Assembly: GCA_025602915.1 (NCBI GenBank) | Contig: JAHLJZ010000083.1 | Location: 36,800-100,799 of the forward strand | DNA length: 64,000 nt | Source of the DNA: Paraphysoderma sedebokerense | Lineage: Eukaryota > Blastocladiomycota > Physodermatomycetes > Physodermatales > Physodermataceae | Reading direction: 5' to 3' | In this document: one piece after another, positions 49,442 through 60,584 of the stretch | How positions within the stretch are numbered: position 1 is the first letter of the stretch | Layout of the letters: each line of letters begins with the position of its first letter | Notes under the pieces: model-generated | Databases searched by the model: none | Seen by the model: the letters and a program-made list of their open reading frames with translations, nothing else | What the model was told of the DNA's origin: nothing | Position numbers and translations under genes: made by a program

Positions 49442-49995
49442 TTAATTGCTCTTGGACCAAAGCTCACGACGTACAATTTTTCCTAAGGTGCCAAATTAAA
49501 CTCTTTCATAGCATCTGGAGATTACCGGCGAAGTAACCATATCATATCCGTGAAACTTCTTGGGCACTTGCACTTTACCTGGAACATGTAGCTTGAAAAA
49601 GCTTGTTGCATTCTTTGATACAGCCATTCATATTCATTTGCTCCAGGAAGCATCATACTGCCATGAATTGTGATAACTGCCTCTCCGTAAGTGGCTTTAT
49701 GTTAGCCAATGGCGAAAGCTACTACTCACTATTTTGCACACCTTAGTTTGCCAAAGCCGTCTTACTCAGTATACGAATGCTTCTCAGTGTGTGTTTTATG
49801 ACTTTGGCCCTCTGTTCAGCAATGTTGATCTTCGCCAAGGCCGACAATATCTTGTTGTCATGGAATCAGTCGTTCTGATTGACAGTACGGTCTGTTGTCA
49901 TGACAGCAGTCGTTCGATTAGCAGTCATAACAAATACAAAATGAACTCTAAAGCCATGGGAATTCGCTGACCTATCGCTAACCTTCATTTCTTCC
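49442..49995. other. Intergenic between divergent genes
   Basis: Upstream region of SSADH (minus) and the orphan gene (plus). Contains no supported gene. Confidence 0.5.
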
Positions 49996-51068
49996 ATGGC
50001 TGATAGCAAATTTCCTCCCATCCAGGCACCTTCTGGACATAACGTAGTAACTTTTTTATTTGCCAGACGACGTCCAATTATCCGGCTTAAAAAACTCCAA
50101 TGGTTTGTTGATAGCGTAAACCATGCCATTCAGGACCACGGCCGGACCCTAGTCGACATTCGATTCCCTGGGCTGCTTATTACTGTGCACCACTACGGTG
50201 TAGCATACGTCACTTTCGATTTGAACACCAATCGGGTAGTTGAGTCCTTCACCCATGATTTCGACCCTAGCCATGAATCATACTATTATTCAGGATCGGT
50301 CCCTGGCGCTGAGAACCAACTAGATCTAGAATATACTTTCCTGGCCGCAAGACGTGGCCCAATCCCCTCTCAGGAGCGACTATATTTAAGAGAGTTGTGT
50401 ATTGAGCACGAGGTTGGAGAAAGCTCTGAATTCACGCCGCTTCTGTATACTGCACGCAACTCCGCAGCTCATCTGGATGGAGAATCTCTTGTACCCAATC
50501 CTGGATCGCTATTGGAGTTGTTGACCCGCTCGTATGATCTCTTTTTTTGGCAATGCCAAGTGATGGTATGTCTTGTCAATTATACATTAGTCAATTATCG
50601 TCTCCTGACGATATTTTAATGTAGATGGGAAACCACTTATCTCTACTCGTACCGAACCAACCCCTTGAAACTTGGTGGCAAAGCTTATGGGGACACTTGC
50701 GTCAACCGTCCAACTGGAGGGAAGATATACAAAGTTATGTTCATTTGCTTGGACGACGAGCAAGGTAACTTAATTATAGATCATCTACGCATTCGAACTT
50801 CCACAGCCTGATACTCTCCTCTTCATCAAGCACGGCAAACCTAGCAACGTTGGTCTTCAATAATACAGATCTCCTCCCACATCTGTCTCAATTAGATGCA
50901 TTGAGATTTCGACGTTATGGCCCGACGTGGTTGCAACGACTCCTTGCATACCCATTACTGCGTGTTGTCGTTTGTTTCATTAGGATTGCGAGGCGGTACA
51001 GGTGGGTTTCTCGGGCGATTCAAAGGCGATTGGGCGACGAAAGAAGAGCTAGATTGAGAATACAATGA
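49996..51068 (+). CDS. Orphan protein of unknown function
   Basis: Three exons, 49996-50565, 50625-50764 and 50831-51068, give 315 residues with consistent phases (QVM joined to MGNHLSLL; GRRAR joined across an AG/C split codon). The N-terminal half contains predicted beta-rich sequence (GLLITVHHYGVAYVTFDLN), the middle is helical (GSLLELLTRSYDLFFWQCQ), and the C-terminus is hydrophobic then very basic (LLRVVVCFIRIARRYRWVSRAIQRRL), possibly a membrane-associated amphipathic helix. I recognise no family. It sits between SSADH and the SSADH exon remnant. Confidence 0.7.
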
Positions 51069-51797
51069 TTCCACGAGAAAAGAAGATAGTCTACTTTGTA
51101 GGTCATGTTAAAAGTGAGCAGGTCAACTAGAAAAAAAATGTATAACTGATTAGACATATGAAACGTATTTTGTCAAAGTGTGATCACATTAGATATGTCT
51201 AAAGGAAAATTGACACATTGCATTAGCCCTATTTGCTCACGTTATTCAGAACTGATGATGAGGCCTAGATACAGGCATCGATTTCACGAATAATCGCGCT
51301 TTCCTTTATGAATTACTCTCTTAGTGTGATTCATGGATAATTTGGTACCACTTCTTTCAGAAATTGCTTATACCTAACCAGCTCTCAACTGCGATTGTAG
51401 CGATTTGCATTTTTTCTATCCAGTCGTCGTTAACAAACGCTGCGTCTGCGAGCAGAGATTTCTCTACAAGTGTGGACACAAGTTCAGTGCCAGTTGAGAA
51501 TCGAGCTGATAGCGGTGCAAGATTCTGGGGAGAGATTTTAATTTATGACACGAGTACAGCTTCATAAACTTTGGGGTAAAGAGAAGAGATTAGATTCTGC
51601 TGTGGTTTCGCTAAGGAATTTCGGATGCGCAATTCGATCCGCCACGAAACTGGGGTCATGACCCCATCATAAAGCTAAATTAATATGACTGTCCGACACT
51701 TTCATAATCATGAATTCTAAAGTTCCATTACAAAGAAATGACGTATAATGTACCATGGAAACTATAATCTGAGTCGTTTTGCCTATGATGTACCCAC
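51069..51797. other. Intergenic region holding an SSADH exon remnant
   Basis: 3' flank of the orphan gene and of the acidic hypothetical gene. Includes the pseudogene fragment at 51424-51530. Otherwise no element recognised. Confidence 0.5.
51424..51530 (-). pseudogene. Remnant of the SSADH first exon
   Basis: Bases 51424-51509 align without gaps to 49182-49267, inside SSADH exon 1, with about 68 of 86 positions identical by eye; weaker similarity continues to about 51560. Read on the minus strand it encodes LSARFSTGTELVSTLVEK and KSLLADAAFVNDDWI, against [18 protein letters not shown] and [15 protein letters not shown] in the intact gene. A stop lies just upstream in this reading and no following exon is found, so it is a non-functional duplicate. 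Orientation is the same as the parent gene. Confidence 0.7.
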
Positions 51798-52460
51798 TCA
51801 GGCGTTTTCCAATGGATCCATTCCTTCATCATCATCAGCCCGCCCAAACTCGTCTGCTTCATCTCCTTCGTCCCACCCACTTTCGTCCTGGAATTCCTTC
51901 ATATTCTCGATGCGGTATTTAGCACCTTCGTAATCATCTTCTTCTTCCTCCGTAACGAATCCACGAATTTCTTCTAGCGATTCTTCATTCTCCGGTTCAG
52001 GTACCGTGTCAGGCAACGCATTTGGTTTATCAGTCGAGTCGGCGAGGTGATGTTCCAAGTCATGCGCAAGTTGAGGTGTGAATGAAGACAGGTCTGATAT
52101 TATCTTAGGTGAGATTAGGTCAAAATATCAGGAGCATGGAAGAAAACTACAGATACCGCCTACAGTGACCTTGTCCAAATCCGAATCCACAGCTTCAACT
52201 ACTTCTCTTTCCCCTGTACTCCCGAATTTCTCGGCCAAAAAACTCTTATAGTTCGGGTCAACTTCCGGTAAATATCCACTGACAAGCTGTTCCTCTTCAT
52301 CTGTGAGCCAAATATCGTCAGATTGTTTCGGATAATCTGATTCTTCCGTCGACGCCGAAGGTGCTATAGAATTCTCGCGGTATGTGGCACGGTTATTAGC
52401 CGATTCTTGGCCTGGTCTCATTGACATTTGAAGAAAAGTTGTGGTTGCGTGAAGATTCAT
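51798..52460 (-). CDS. Acidic hypothetical protein
   Basis: Two exons, 52460-52157 and 52093-51798, give 199 residues. The N-terminal half is Ser/Asn-rich; DDIWLTDEEEQLVSGYL and PNYKSFLAEKFG look like the only ordered part. The C-terminal half is strongly acidic (EIRGFVTEEEEDDYEGAKY, GWDEGDEADEFGRADDDEG). No domain is recognised. Such acidic tails often belong to nuclear or chaperone-like proteins, but this is not evidence of function. It shares orientation with the Bni4-like gene upstream, about 260 bp apart. Confidence 0.65.
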
Positions 52461-52724
52461 TGTAAAATTAAAATACTCAAGATAGATTGATACTTCATGC
52501 GTTCAATTTTGAGTGAAGGTTCAGGCTTGGAATGGGTCGGACACGGGTTGTGTGGTTGACTTTAAAGACGGCCGATGATGTCATGCATTCAAATAAGACT
52601 ATTACATTATTATTACTTCGCTTAACATTATTTGAAACTAAACTAGACGATAATTATTTCATATTTAGTCTACGAAAAAGAAAATTGTCCTAATTTTAAA
52701 CATCATCTTCGCTAACCATGATAT

Positions 52725-53531
52725 CTAGCAAGGGAAATGCCATTCAATATTTTCCCTGCTTTCTTTGTGAACTTCCATCTCCAACATTTTGAATTCATTT
52801 AACTCCCTCCTTATGCTTTTCAACACTGCATTATTGGTTACCACCCTGCCGTTTCCTATACAGTCCACTTCAGAGCGGTCATATTCAAAGGCACCGTAAG
52901 TGGTGTAATAAGAATGAAATCCATTGAATCTCACTCGTTTGGAGGAGCTTGAGGAAGATGACGAAGAGCCAGCAAAGGCTGAAGTAGGGGACCGGGGTAT
53001 AGACGAGGATGGGACAGTCGGAGGTTCAAAAAGGTATTGTGTCGCAGAAACTGCCGACTCTGGTGATGGAGTCTCGTTGTTGTAATAATCGTAGTCCGAG
53101 TCAGAATAATCGTCGTAATAGTCATGCGGTGATTCCCAATACATGCTATCATCGTGCTCCGAAAAATAAGTGAAATCATCACAAGCCATATCTTCACTTT
53201 CATCTGAGTCCTCTGAACTGTGGCCTAGGTTTGTTAACCTTGAAATGCCAATTCGAATGATACCTTCACCATCTTGTTCTGCTTCTTCGGGAATTGGAGG
53301 TAACTGGTACTTGAGCACTCTGCTTAAATTCGAGTAAAGCATCTCAGCCGCTTCTTGCTCCGACAATGCATCTCCTATCTTTCTCTCTGTAACTGAGTGC
53401 AATTGTTCACCATTGACAACATTAGGTTCGACTTGCTTCGTCTGTTTCGGTTGGGTATAGTACAGTGGATCTTTAACATGAAATGCATCTGTGGCCGGGG
53501 ACAAGGGGAATGGTCGTTGCAAGACTAACAT
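52725..53531 (-). CDS. Bni4-like protein phosphatase 1 partner
   Basis: Single exon of 268 residues from the ATG at 53531. Low-complexity acidic and Tyr/Asp/Ser-rich regions fill the first 190 residues. Near the C-terminus is KRVRF (198-202), an RVxF phosphatase-1 docking motif, then EYDR (216-219) and RRELNEFKMLEMEVHKESRE (241-260). The same order, RVxF, EYDR and IKEELNxFKxxEMEVHxxS, ends yeast Bni4, which brings PP1 (Glc7) to the bud neck for chitin synthase placement, and related PP1 regulators. The protein is much shorter than Bni4 (892 residues) and ends WHFPC, not THFF. Role as PP1 targeting subunit is inferred from these motifs. Confidence 0.7.
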   Translation of the reverse strand: MLVLQRPFPLSPATDAFHVKDPLYYTQPKQTKQVEPNVVNGEQLHSVTERKIGDALSEQEAAEMLYSNLSRVLKYQLPPIPEEAEQDGEGIIRIGISRLTNLGHSSEDSDESEDMACDDFTYFSEHDDSMYWESPHDYYDDYSDSDYDYYNNETPSPESAVSATQYLFEPPTVPSSSIPRSPTSAFAGSSSSSSSSSKRVRFNGFHSYYTTYGAFEYDRSEVDCIGNGRVVTNNAVLKSIRRELNEFKMLEMEVHKESRENIEWHFPC

Positions 53532-54385
53532 TCTTATATGAAGATGATGTAATGTTTTGTGATAAAATTTCTGTTATAAACCTAGCGGTTTTTTGGCCGT
53601 CGGATGAAATGGATAGTTATATATAGCGGCCGATTATCGAAATGAATTTGAGTTCGCTTCGAAATTTGACAGACTCTGCAGATTTTGACTACTAAAGACA
53701 GATGACGTGAAATGATCGATTTATGAACTGCGAAGAGCCGTTCCTGTAACGTTGAACCGATGCACGGGAGGGACATCCACATTATAAGGGATGGCTAGTA
53801 TCTTAACATAAGAGGCTCCAAAACCCTCCATCCTCCAGCATATTACTTAAAATTGGCCGAAGCGTGGAGCGTCAGTTGCGCCAACGCCTATTCTGCTTAG
53901 ATAGTAAATGGCTGGATACACTTGTAGGAGCACAAACGGACAAGCCGAGGTGATGTGAACATCTTCAGTACTCGGATGATACGATATTAAGTTTGAAGGA
54001 GGCTCGGGCAGGATGAATTGCTACCGTGCCGAGGCTTGGCTTTGTTCCAAGAGTGCCAGCGCGTTCTTGCTGAAACGAGAGCTGGCCGGACACAATGGCG
54101 GCATATCCATATGATGTGCTGAAGGCGGTTCATAATCTACATTCTGCCAAGGTAATACCGAGACCTACACATATGCACCATTCACAATTCATATCTGTCA
54201 ATGGCTTCTGTGGCTTCTAACTTAAGCGTTTAAGATTCCAAAACGGCAAAACCACATTAATTAATAAAATACAAGAAAATACAACGCATATATATAATCA
54301 AAAATACATATAACCAAATCAATGTAAACTTTTACAAAACAGATTGGAAAATTTATTCCACATTTGATAAGATAAAATTCTATTC
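53532..54385. other. Intergenic
   Basis: About 850 bp between the Bni4-like gene and the kinase gene, both on the minus strand. No supported gene, RNA or repeat. Confidence 0.5.
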
Positions 54386-57300
54386 TTAGGCACTATCCCC
54401 TAGCGTTTTCTTCCTATACGACGCAGTAGGGTACTTTTTGATAGTAGCCAATAATTCATTGATTCGTAGTGGTTCTAAAGAAACATCATATTAATATCAC
54501 AGATACTAAGTAATAAGAGAAAAAGAAGCTGCAACATACTTGTTACATAATCGTCCATGCCTGCTTCGAGGCACTTCTCTCTATCACCAATCATAGCATG
54601 AGCTAAACAGAAGGGAAAACCAATTCATTTAGTTCAGTTGCACAAGTGGCGACAGACAACAGAATGAAACGTACCAGTAAGTGCAATAATAGGAATTCGA
54701 TTTTCTGGCGGTACTCCATTGACGATTTCCCACCTCCGAATTTCACGGGTAGCATCAAATCCTCCCATAACCGGCATTTGAACGTCCCTAAAAAATGTAA
54801 TAAATCAGAACACGATCCGGGTACGCCAGATAACAAATCAACACGTACATTAATATCAGATCGAAGGTATTTTCCTTGTTCTTAACCATTTCTAAAGCCT
54901 TAAGACCATCAGGAGCAATTGAAATGGTGTGTCCTTTGCGTTCCAACATTCGCTTCGCGACAGTTTGATTGATCTAAAACAGGAAAATACGCCACATTAG
55001 AAAATGCGAGATTAAAGTTGCTAATATGTAATAACAATCTTACCAAGTTATCTTCAGCCATCAAAATGTTATATGTAACCTCACCAGTGACTTCGCCCGA
55101 GGCAGGGGATGTCTAATAGAAGGGACCAAAAACTGTTTTAGTTGGAGAGCTTACAACGTTAAAGATTAAATTGACTTACCGCACTCTCCAACGCCGGAAG
55201 TAAGGCGGCTCGTATGTCAGCCATTTCAACTGGTGAATGAATATACGAATTAACCAGTAATTCAATACAACGTTTCATATTCAACTGAGGCATGGTTCGG
55301 CTGAAAAGAACAGCAGGTAGGTAACATAATTGAGGCCATTTTCTGATTTCTTCAATTGTTTCGAATTGATTGACAATGATTATGTAGAATGTACAACTTG
55401 CAGCGGCTTCGACACCTTCAGCTATACTGGGGACATAAGTGACATCGAAATCAAGGTTGCGCAACAGATTGACAGTGGTGATTTTCAATTCATCATCATC
55501 AAACGGATCAATGACCAAAATGCGGACACCTCGGAATGATGCCAGCTTTTGCTCAATTTCGGTATTGCGTCCACCTTTCTGGAACTCGATCGTGAAGTAA
55601 AACTAGACAACCAAATGACTATGAGCGACCAATACTTCCACTGAAAATGTAGTTAACAGGTACTTACTTTACTTCCGCGTCTAACTTCACTCTCGACCCA
55701 CTAAAATACAAGAAGAACGGTTAACTTCGGTTGCCATTATTTCATGAGGAATTAGCTCCAAACGCACCATTCGACCGTTCATCAACTCGACTAATCTACG
55801 AGAAATACTCAAACCAAGTCCAGTACCACCATATTTGCGAGTAGTTGATCCGTCAGCTATTTGATATAAAGTTAGTTACGACGTGCTACGGACAATTTTA
55901 CTACTAATTGACAATAACAAACCTTGGCAGAAAGTATCGAAAATCAAATGCAGCTTTTCTTTTGGAATACCGATACCGGTATCGTGTATACAAAATTGAA
56001 TGGACACCTTGTTATCCATTTCCTTTTCAATACAGGCGTACAAGCAGACCATTCCGCTTGCGGTAAATTTTATTGCGTTTCCGACCAAATTGGTAATAAC
56101 CTGTTTCAACCTGAGAGGGTCGCCGACAAGTTGATCAGGGATGAATGTCTTGACGTCGTAAGCGAGATCCAATCCTTTTTGAGAAGCCTTGACAGCCATT
56201 GCCTTCAGGGCTCCGAAAATAACCGAACGAAGAGATATTGGAATTTGCTCAATGCAAAGTTTACCGGCTTCGATCTTTGAGATATCGAGGATACTGGGGA
56301 AGTGGGATAGCGTCAGTTATCGATTAAGTTGACATCAAGAGGGGACACAACTTACTCATCAATAATGTTTAATAGCGAATTTGCCAATGTATTGACCGTC
56401 ATTAAGTTGTCCTTCTGATGTCTGTTTAACTCTGTCTCTAATGTCAATGCAGTCATTCCGATGATACCCTAAAGACAAAAGTCAGCACCGAGATAATAGA
56501 AGTAAATTTGCAAGTAGTATCTTACGTTAAGCGGTGTTCGAATTTCGTGAGACATATTGCTAAGGAATACAGTCAGTGAATCAATCCTTTTTGCGACTAT
56601 TCCATAAGATGAACTTACGCCAAGAACTCAGACTTAGCGCGATTGGCAAGTTCAGCAGATTCCCTGGCGGCAGTGTGTTTGCGAATACTTTCACCCAAGT
56701 CGTGAACCTATTCAATAACAGTAAGCCTCCAAGTCTGAAACTCATGAGGCAATTAAAGAGACAATACCATCTGATTAATCTTTGTCTTCAACGTGTCCAT
56801 TTCTCCTGATGCCTCAATGGTAATGAATTTGGTGAAGTCTCCGACGGTGGCAGCTGCAGTAATGTCTGCGAAGGCTCGGACCTAGGCAAGTACGGGTAAA
56901 TACATTGAAGCCAACGAATATAAACCTTTGAGCAGCAAATACCTGAGAACTCAAATTCGTAGCCATAGTGTTGACATTTTCAGTCAGATCCTTCCAAATT
57001 CCTACAGACATCGTTAACAATGAAAACTTTCAAGAATGTAACAAAACAAACTCAACTGACCTCCGGCATCTTTAACGACAGCTTGACCTCCTAATTTTCC
57101 TTGAGTACCGACTTCCAGAGCCACTCGGGATACCTCAGTTGCGAATGTTCGCACTAATCATTGAGATAATCAATTAATAATTGAAGCACGTAACAAAACG
57201 AAAATCAACATAGTATTCGTATGCTTACATTGTTCCACCATAGAATTAATGGTATTCTTGAGGTCAAGAATTTCACCATTAACATCAACAGTTACTTTTT

Positions 57301-60300
57301 TACTCAGATCACCAAGAGCGACAGCTTTCGAGACATATCTAATCCGGAACGCAACGTTAATATGAGGAATTATCACGATAAACCGAAACTAAATACTTAC
57401 AGCACATCTCGCACTTGCAGAGTTAAATTTGAAGCCTAAAATATCGAAGTGCGTCAGACACAGTTTTCGGACAGTAAGCTTAGATAAACTAATTTTCGTA
57501 CCATAACGTTCACATTGTCGGTCAATTCCTTCCAGGTTCCTGAGAACGTAATAAAACACCTTAGCAGCTGCAGACAGATAACTTATAACGATACGGTTAG
57601 TCATACCTCCAACATTTTCAACATTTGCTTGGACACCGAGTTTTCCTTCTGTACCGACTTCTCTCGCTACGCGAGTTACTTCGCTGGCAAAGGTGTTAAG
57701 CTGAATGAAAGGCAGAGGTCAGCAATACTATCCATTATGTTTCCAGTGATCGAGTGGAATGCAAAATTACCCTGTCCACCATAGAGTTCACAATTTCTTT
57801 CAAAGCCAAAATTTCACCACTTGTGTCAACTGTGATTTTCTTTGACAAGTCACCGCAGGCTACAGCAGCTGTAACTTCATGAATGGATCGCACTTGGGCC
57901 GTAAGATTGTTGGCCTAGACGTCGTAATATCGTCAGCACAACAACAAAAAGAAGAAACATCTCCAGCATAAGCAGTAAGCGGACGCCTTACCATAACGTT
58001 CACATTATCGGTCTATCACAGCGTGAAGTTTGGCGTTTCGTTAACAATTGGATACTATTTGAAAGCGATTTAAAAGATTAAAAACTCACGAGTTCTTTCC
58101 ATACACCTGCAACGCCTTGCACTACAGCCTGTCCACCGAGTCGTCCTATTATAAATAGCCATTTAGCCAAAATTTTCGAGGTGGATGAACCATTTAGCTC
58201 GATATGTACCTTCAGTACCGACTTCTAATGCCACTCTCGTGACTTCAGCAGCAAACTGGATGAAAGGTAAAATAGTTAGATTGGAGAACGCGAATAACGC
58301 GGCGTACAAGTATAATACGAACCGAATTCAGCCGGTCCACCATTTCATTCACAGTTTCTTTCACTTCCGCAATTTCACCAGCTACGTCGATAGTGATTTT
58401 CTTTGACAAATCACCCTGTGCGACGGCAGTTGTGACTTCAGCTATAGACCGCACCTATGAAGAGCAATATACTAAGTCAACCGAAATCGGACACGCAATG
58501 TACCGAGAAAAATAGTACTTACTTGAGCCGTTAGATTCTGTGCCATATTATTAACATTGTCCGTCTAGATGTCGTGGAGAAAATAAATTTTAGGGTTAAT
58601 CAAGAGAAGAAAGAGATCGCGCAAAGCAAGAGCGAACGTTACCAAATCTTTCCAAACACCAGCCACCCCTTTAACCACAGCTTGCCCTCCCAGTTTACCC
58701 TCTGTCCCGACTTCTAAAGACACCCTAATTACTTCTGTCGCAAACGTTTGTAGATTCTATATTGAGCAAAATCAGAACACGATATCCCATTGATATGACT
58801 AAGCAACAAAGCTCAAACTTACCAACACCATACTATTTATTGTATTCTTGAGTTCCAAAATTTCACCTTTGACGTCAACAGTGACTTTCTGGCTAAGATC
58901 ACCGCGAGCAACAGCCTTTGATACCGCGGCGATATCTCTCACCTGATTAAAAGAGATATGTTAAGAATAGAAACGAAACGAGGAGTACACTGAGGGAAGA
59001 TCTTACCTGATTAGTCAAATTCGTTGTCATACCGTTAATCGAGATAGTCAATTCTTTCCATACACCTTCGATGTTATCAACTTGTGCTTGAACGCCAAGT
59101 CGGCCTTCAGTTCCAACTGCATGAGCGACCCGAGCGACTTCCTACTCATGAAAAGCAAGTTTAGGAAGGAGCAATTGGATAATGGATGAAGAGGAACGAA
59201 TACGAACACTCGAGAAGAGAATTAAATTGTCCACCATAGAATTAATAACTTCTTTGAGTTCAAGGATTTCACCTACAACAAACATTTTGATTAGTATCGC
59301 AGAGTGGGCAGCAAAGTAGCAAAAGCCCGTAGATACCTCGAACATCGACCGTAATTTTTTTGCTAAGATCACCACAAGCGACAGCAGCACAGGTGCGAGA
59401 AATATCTCGTACTTGGGCTGTAATGTAAATGGCAAGAAAAGAAAACAAATTAGTGACTACGTTTTTTAGCGAAGTCTCTGTAGTAGTCTACGTACCAGTG
59501 AGATTAGATGCCATTAAGTTTACATTGTAAGTCTTAAGTAAAAAGCAATATTAGTGACTTCTCATTGGTACTGATATTATAAGAAAAGGGAGTATACCAA
59601 ATTTTTCCAGATTCCATCAAGACCGTCAACCACAGCTTGTCCGCCAAGTTTACCCTCAGTACCTACTTCTAACGAAACCCGAGACACTTCGACAGCAAAA
59701 ACGCGCAATCTGGTTGAGATTGTTAATACTTCTGTCATGCAGGACATCGGAATGATAATACTGATCACTGACCTTTCCACCATTTTGTTGATAGTATGTT
59801 TCAAAACCAAAAATTCTCCTTTAGCATCGACCGTGACCTTTTTACTTAAATCGCCATTGGCTACCGCAATACTGACAGCTGCAATATCACGAAGTTGTTC
59901 TTGATAGTTGTTACTCAACACATTGACATCTTCCAAACAATTTTTCCATGATCCTTCGAAACCATCCAAGGAGGTTTCAATGCCTAATTTACCCTCCATT
60001 CTTCCTTTAATCAAAACGAACGATAGACGAGAAACAAATTCCGAAAGAGTATCAGCGAGTTGGTTGATATCTTCAGCCAGCGGGTCGTGGGGGTCGGTGA
60101 TGCGATGATCCAAGTCGCCTCGGGCCATTGAGCGAATTACAGAACGATATTTGTCGATGTCAGCCGATGAGACGGAATGAACAGATACAGCGTCGTCGGC
60201 GTCGTATGCCCGACATAATCCGCCATTAGGAACATCAGAGTGACCGTTGGCCGCTAGGGGCCCGTCAATTTCATGAACTGGACTATAACCGTTAGAGAGA

Positions 60301-60557
60301 CCATCAAAGGAAGAATTCGACAATATAGCCGGAGAGTGAAAGCCGTTTGATTCTATACCAGAGTCGTTTCCGTTTTCACTATAAAAGCTATCCGATAACT
60401 TCTCACATCGTTTGGAATCGAGGAACATCTTGAGTATTTCATTTTCTACATTTTCGAAGCTCGGGCAAGAGGGACCGGGAAACTTGAATTCAGAAGGTGA
60501 TAGTTCGCCACTTCGCAATTTTGGAAGAGCATCTTCCAAAAACCTAACAAACTCCAT
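54386..60557 (-). CDS. NIK1: Group III hybrid histidine kinase (Nik1/Os-1 type) with an expanded HAMP array
   Basis: I read 33 exons, from 60557-59773 and 59709-59598 to 54602-54540 and 54474-54386; together they are 1347 codons plus stop. There is no membrane segment. After an acidic N-terminus (about 130 residues) come alternating HAMP modules to about residue 815: eight of the GDLSKKxTVD type and seven of the [12 protein letters not shown] type. HisKA follows with the H box [14 protein letters not shown] (His about 845), then HATPase ([30 protein letters not shown]) and a receiver domain ([12 protein letters not shown], phospho-Asp in LILMDVQMP about 1261, Lys in VTKPLR). Nik1 kinases sense osmotic stress and dicarboximide/phenylpyrrole fungicides and feed the HOG MAPK pathway. 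The first ATG in frame is at 60557. Confidence 0.95.
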
Positions 60558-60584
60558 TAAGCAAAACTCTACACTAGACAGCAA

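Noticed and set aside
51364-51567. Plus-strand frame with a signal-peptide-like start, over the SSADH remnant
   Set aside because: It begins with TTG, not ATG, and is antisense to the remnant exon; the hydrophobic start is probably chance.
51750-51763. TGTACCATGGAAAC, a near match to the RFX X-box
   Set aside because: Two core positions differ and it lies downstream of genes, not in a promoter.
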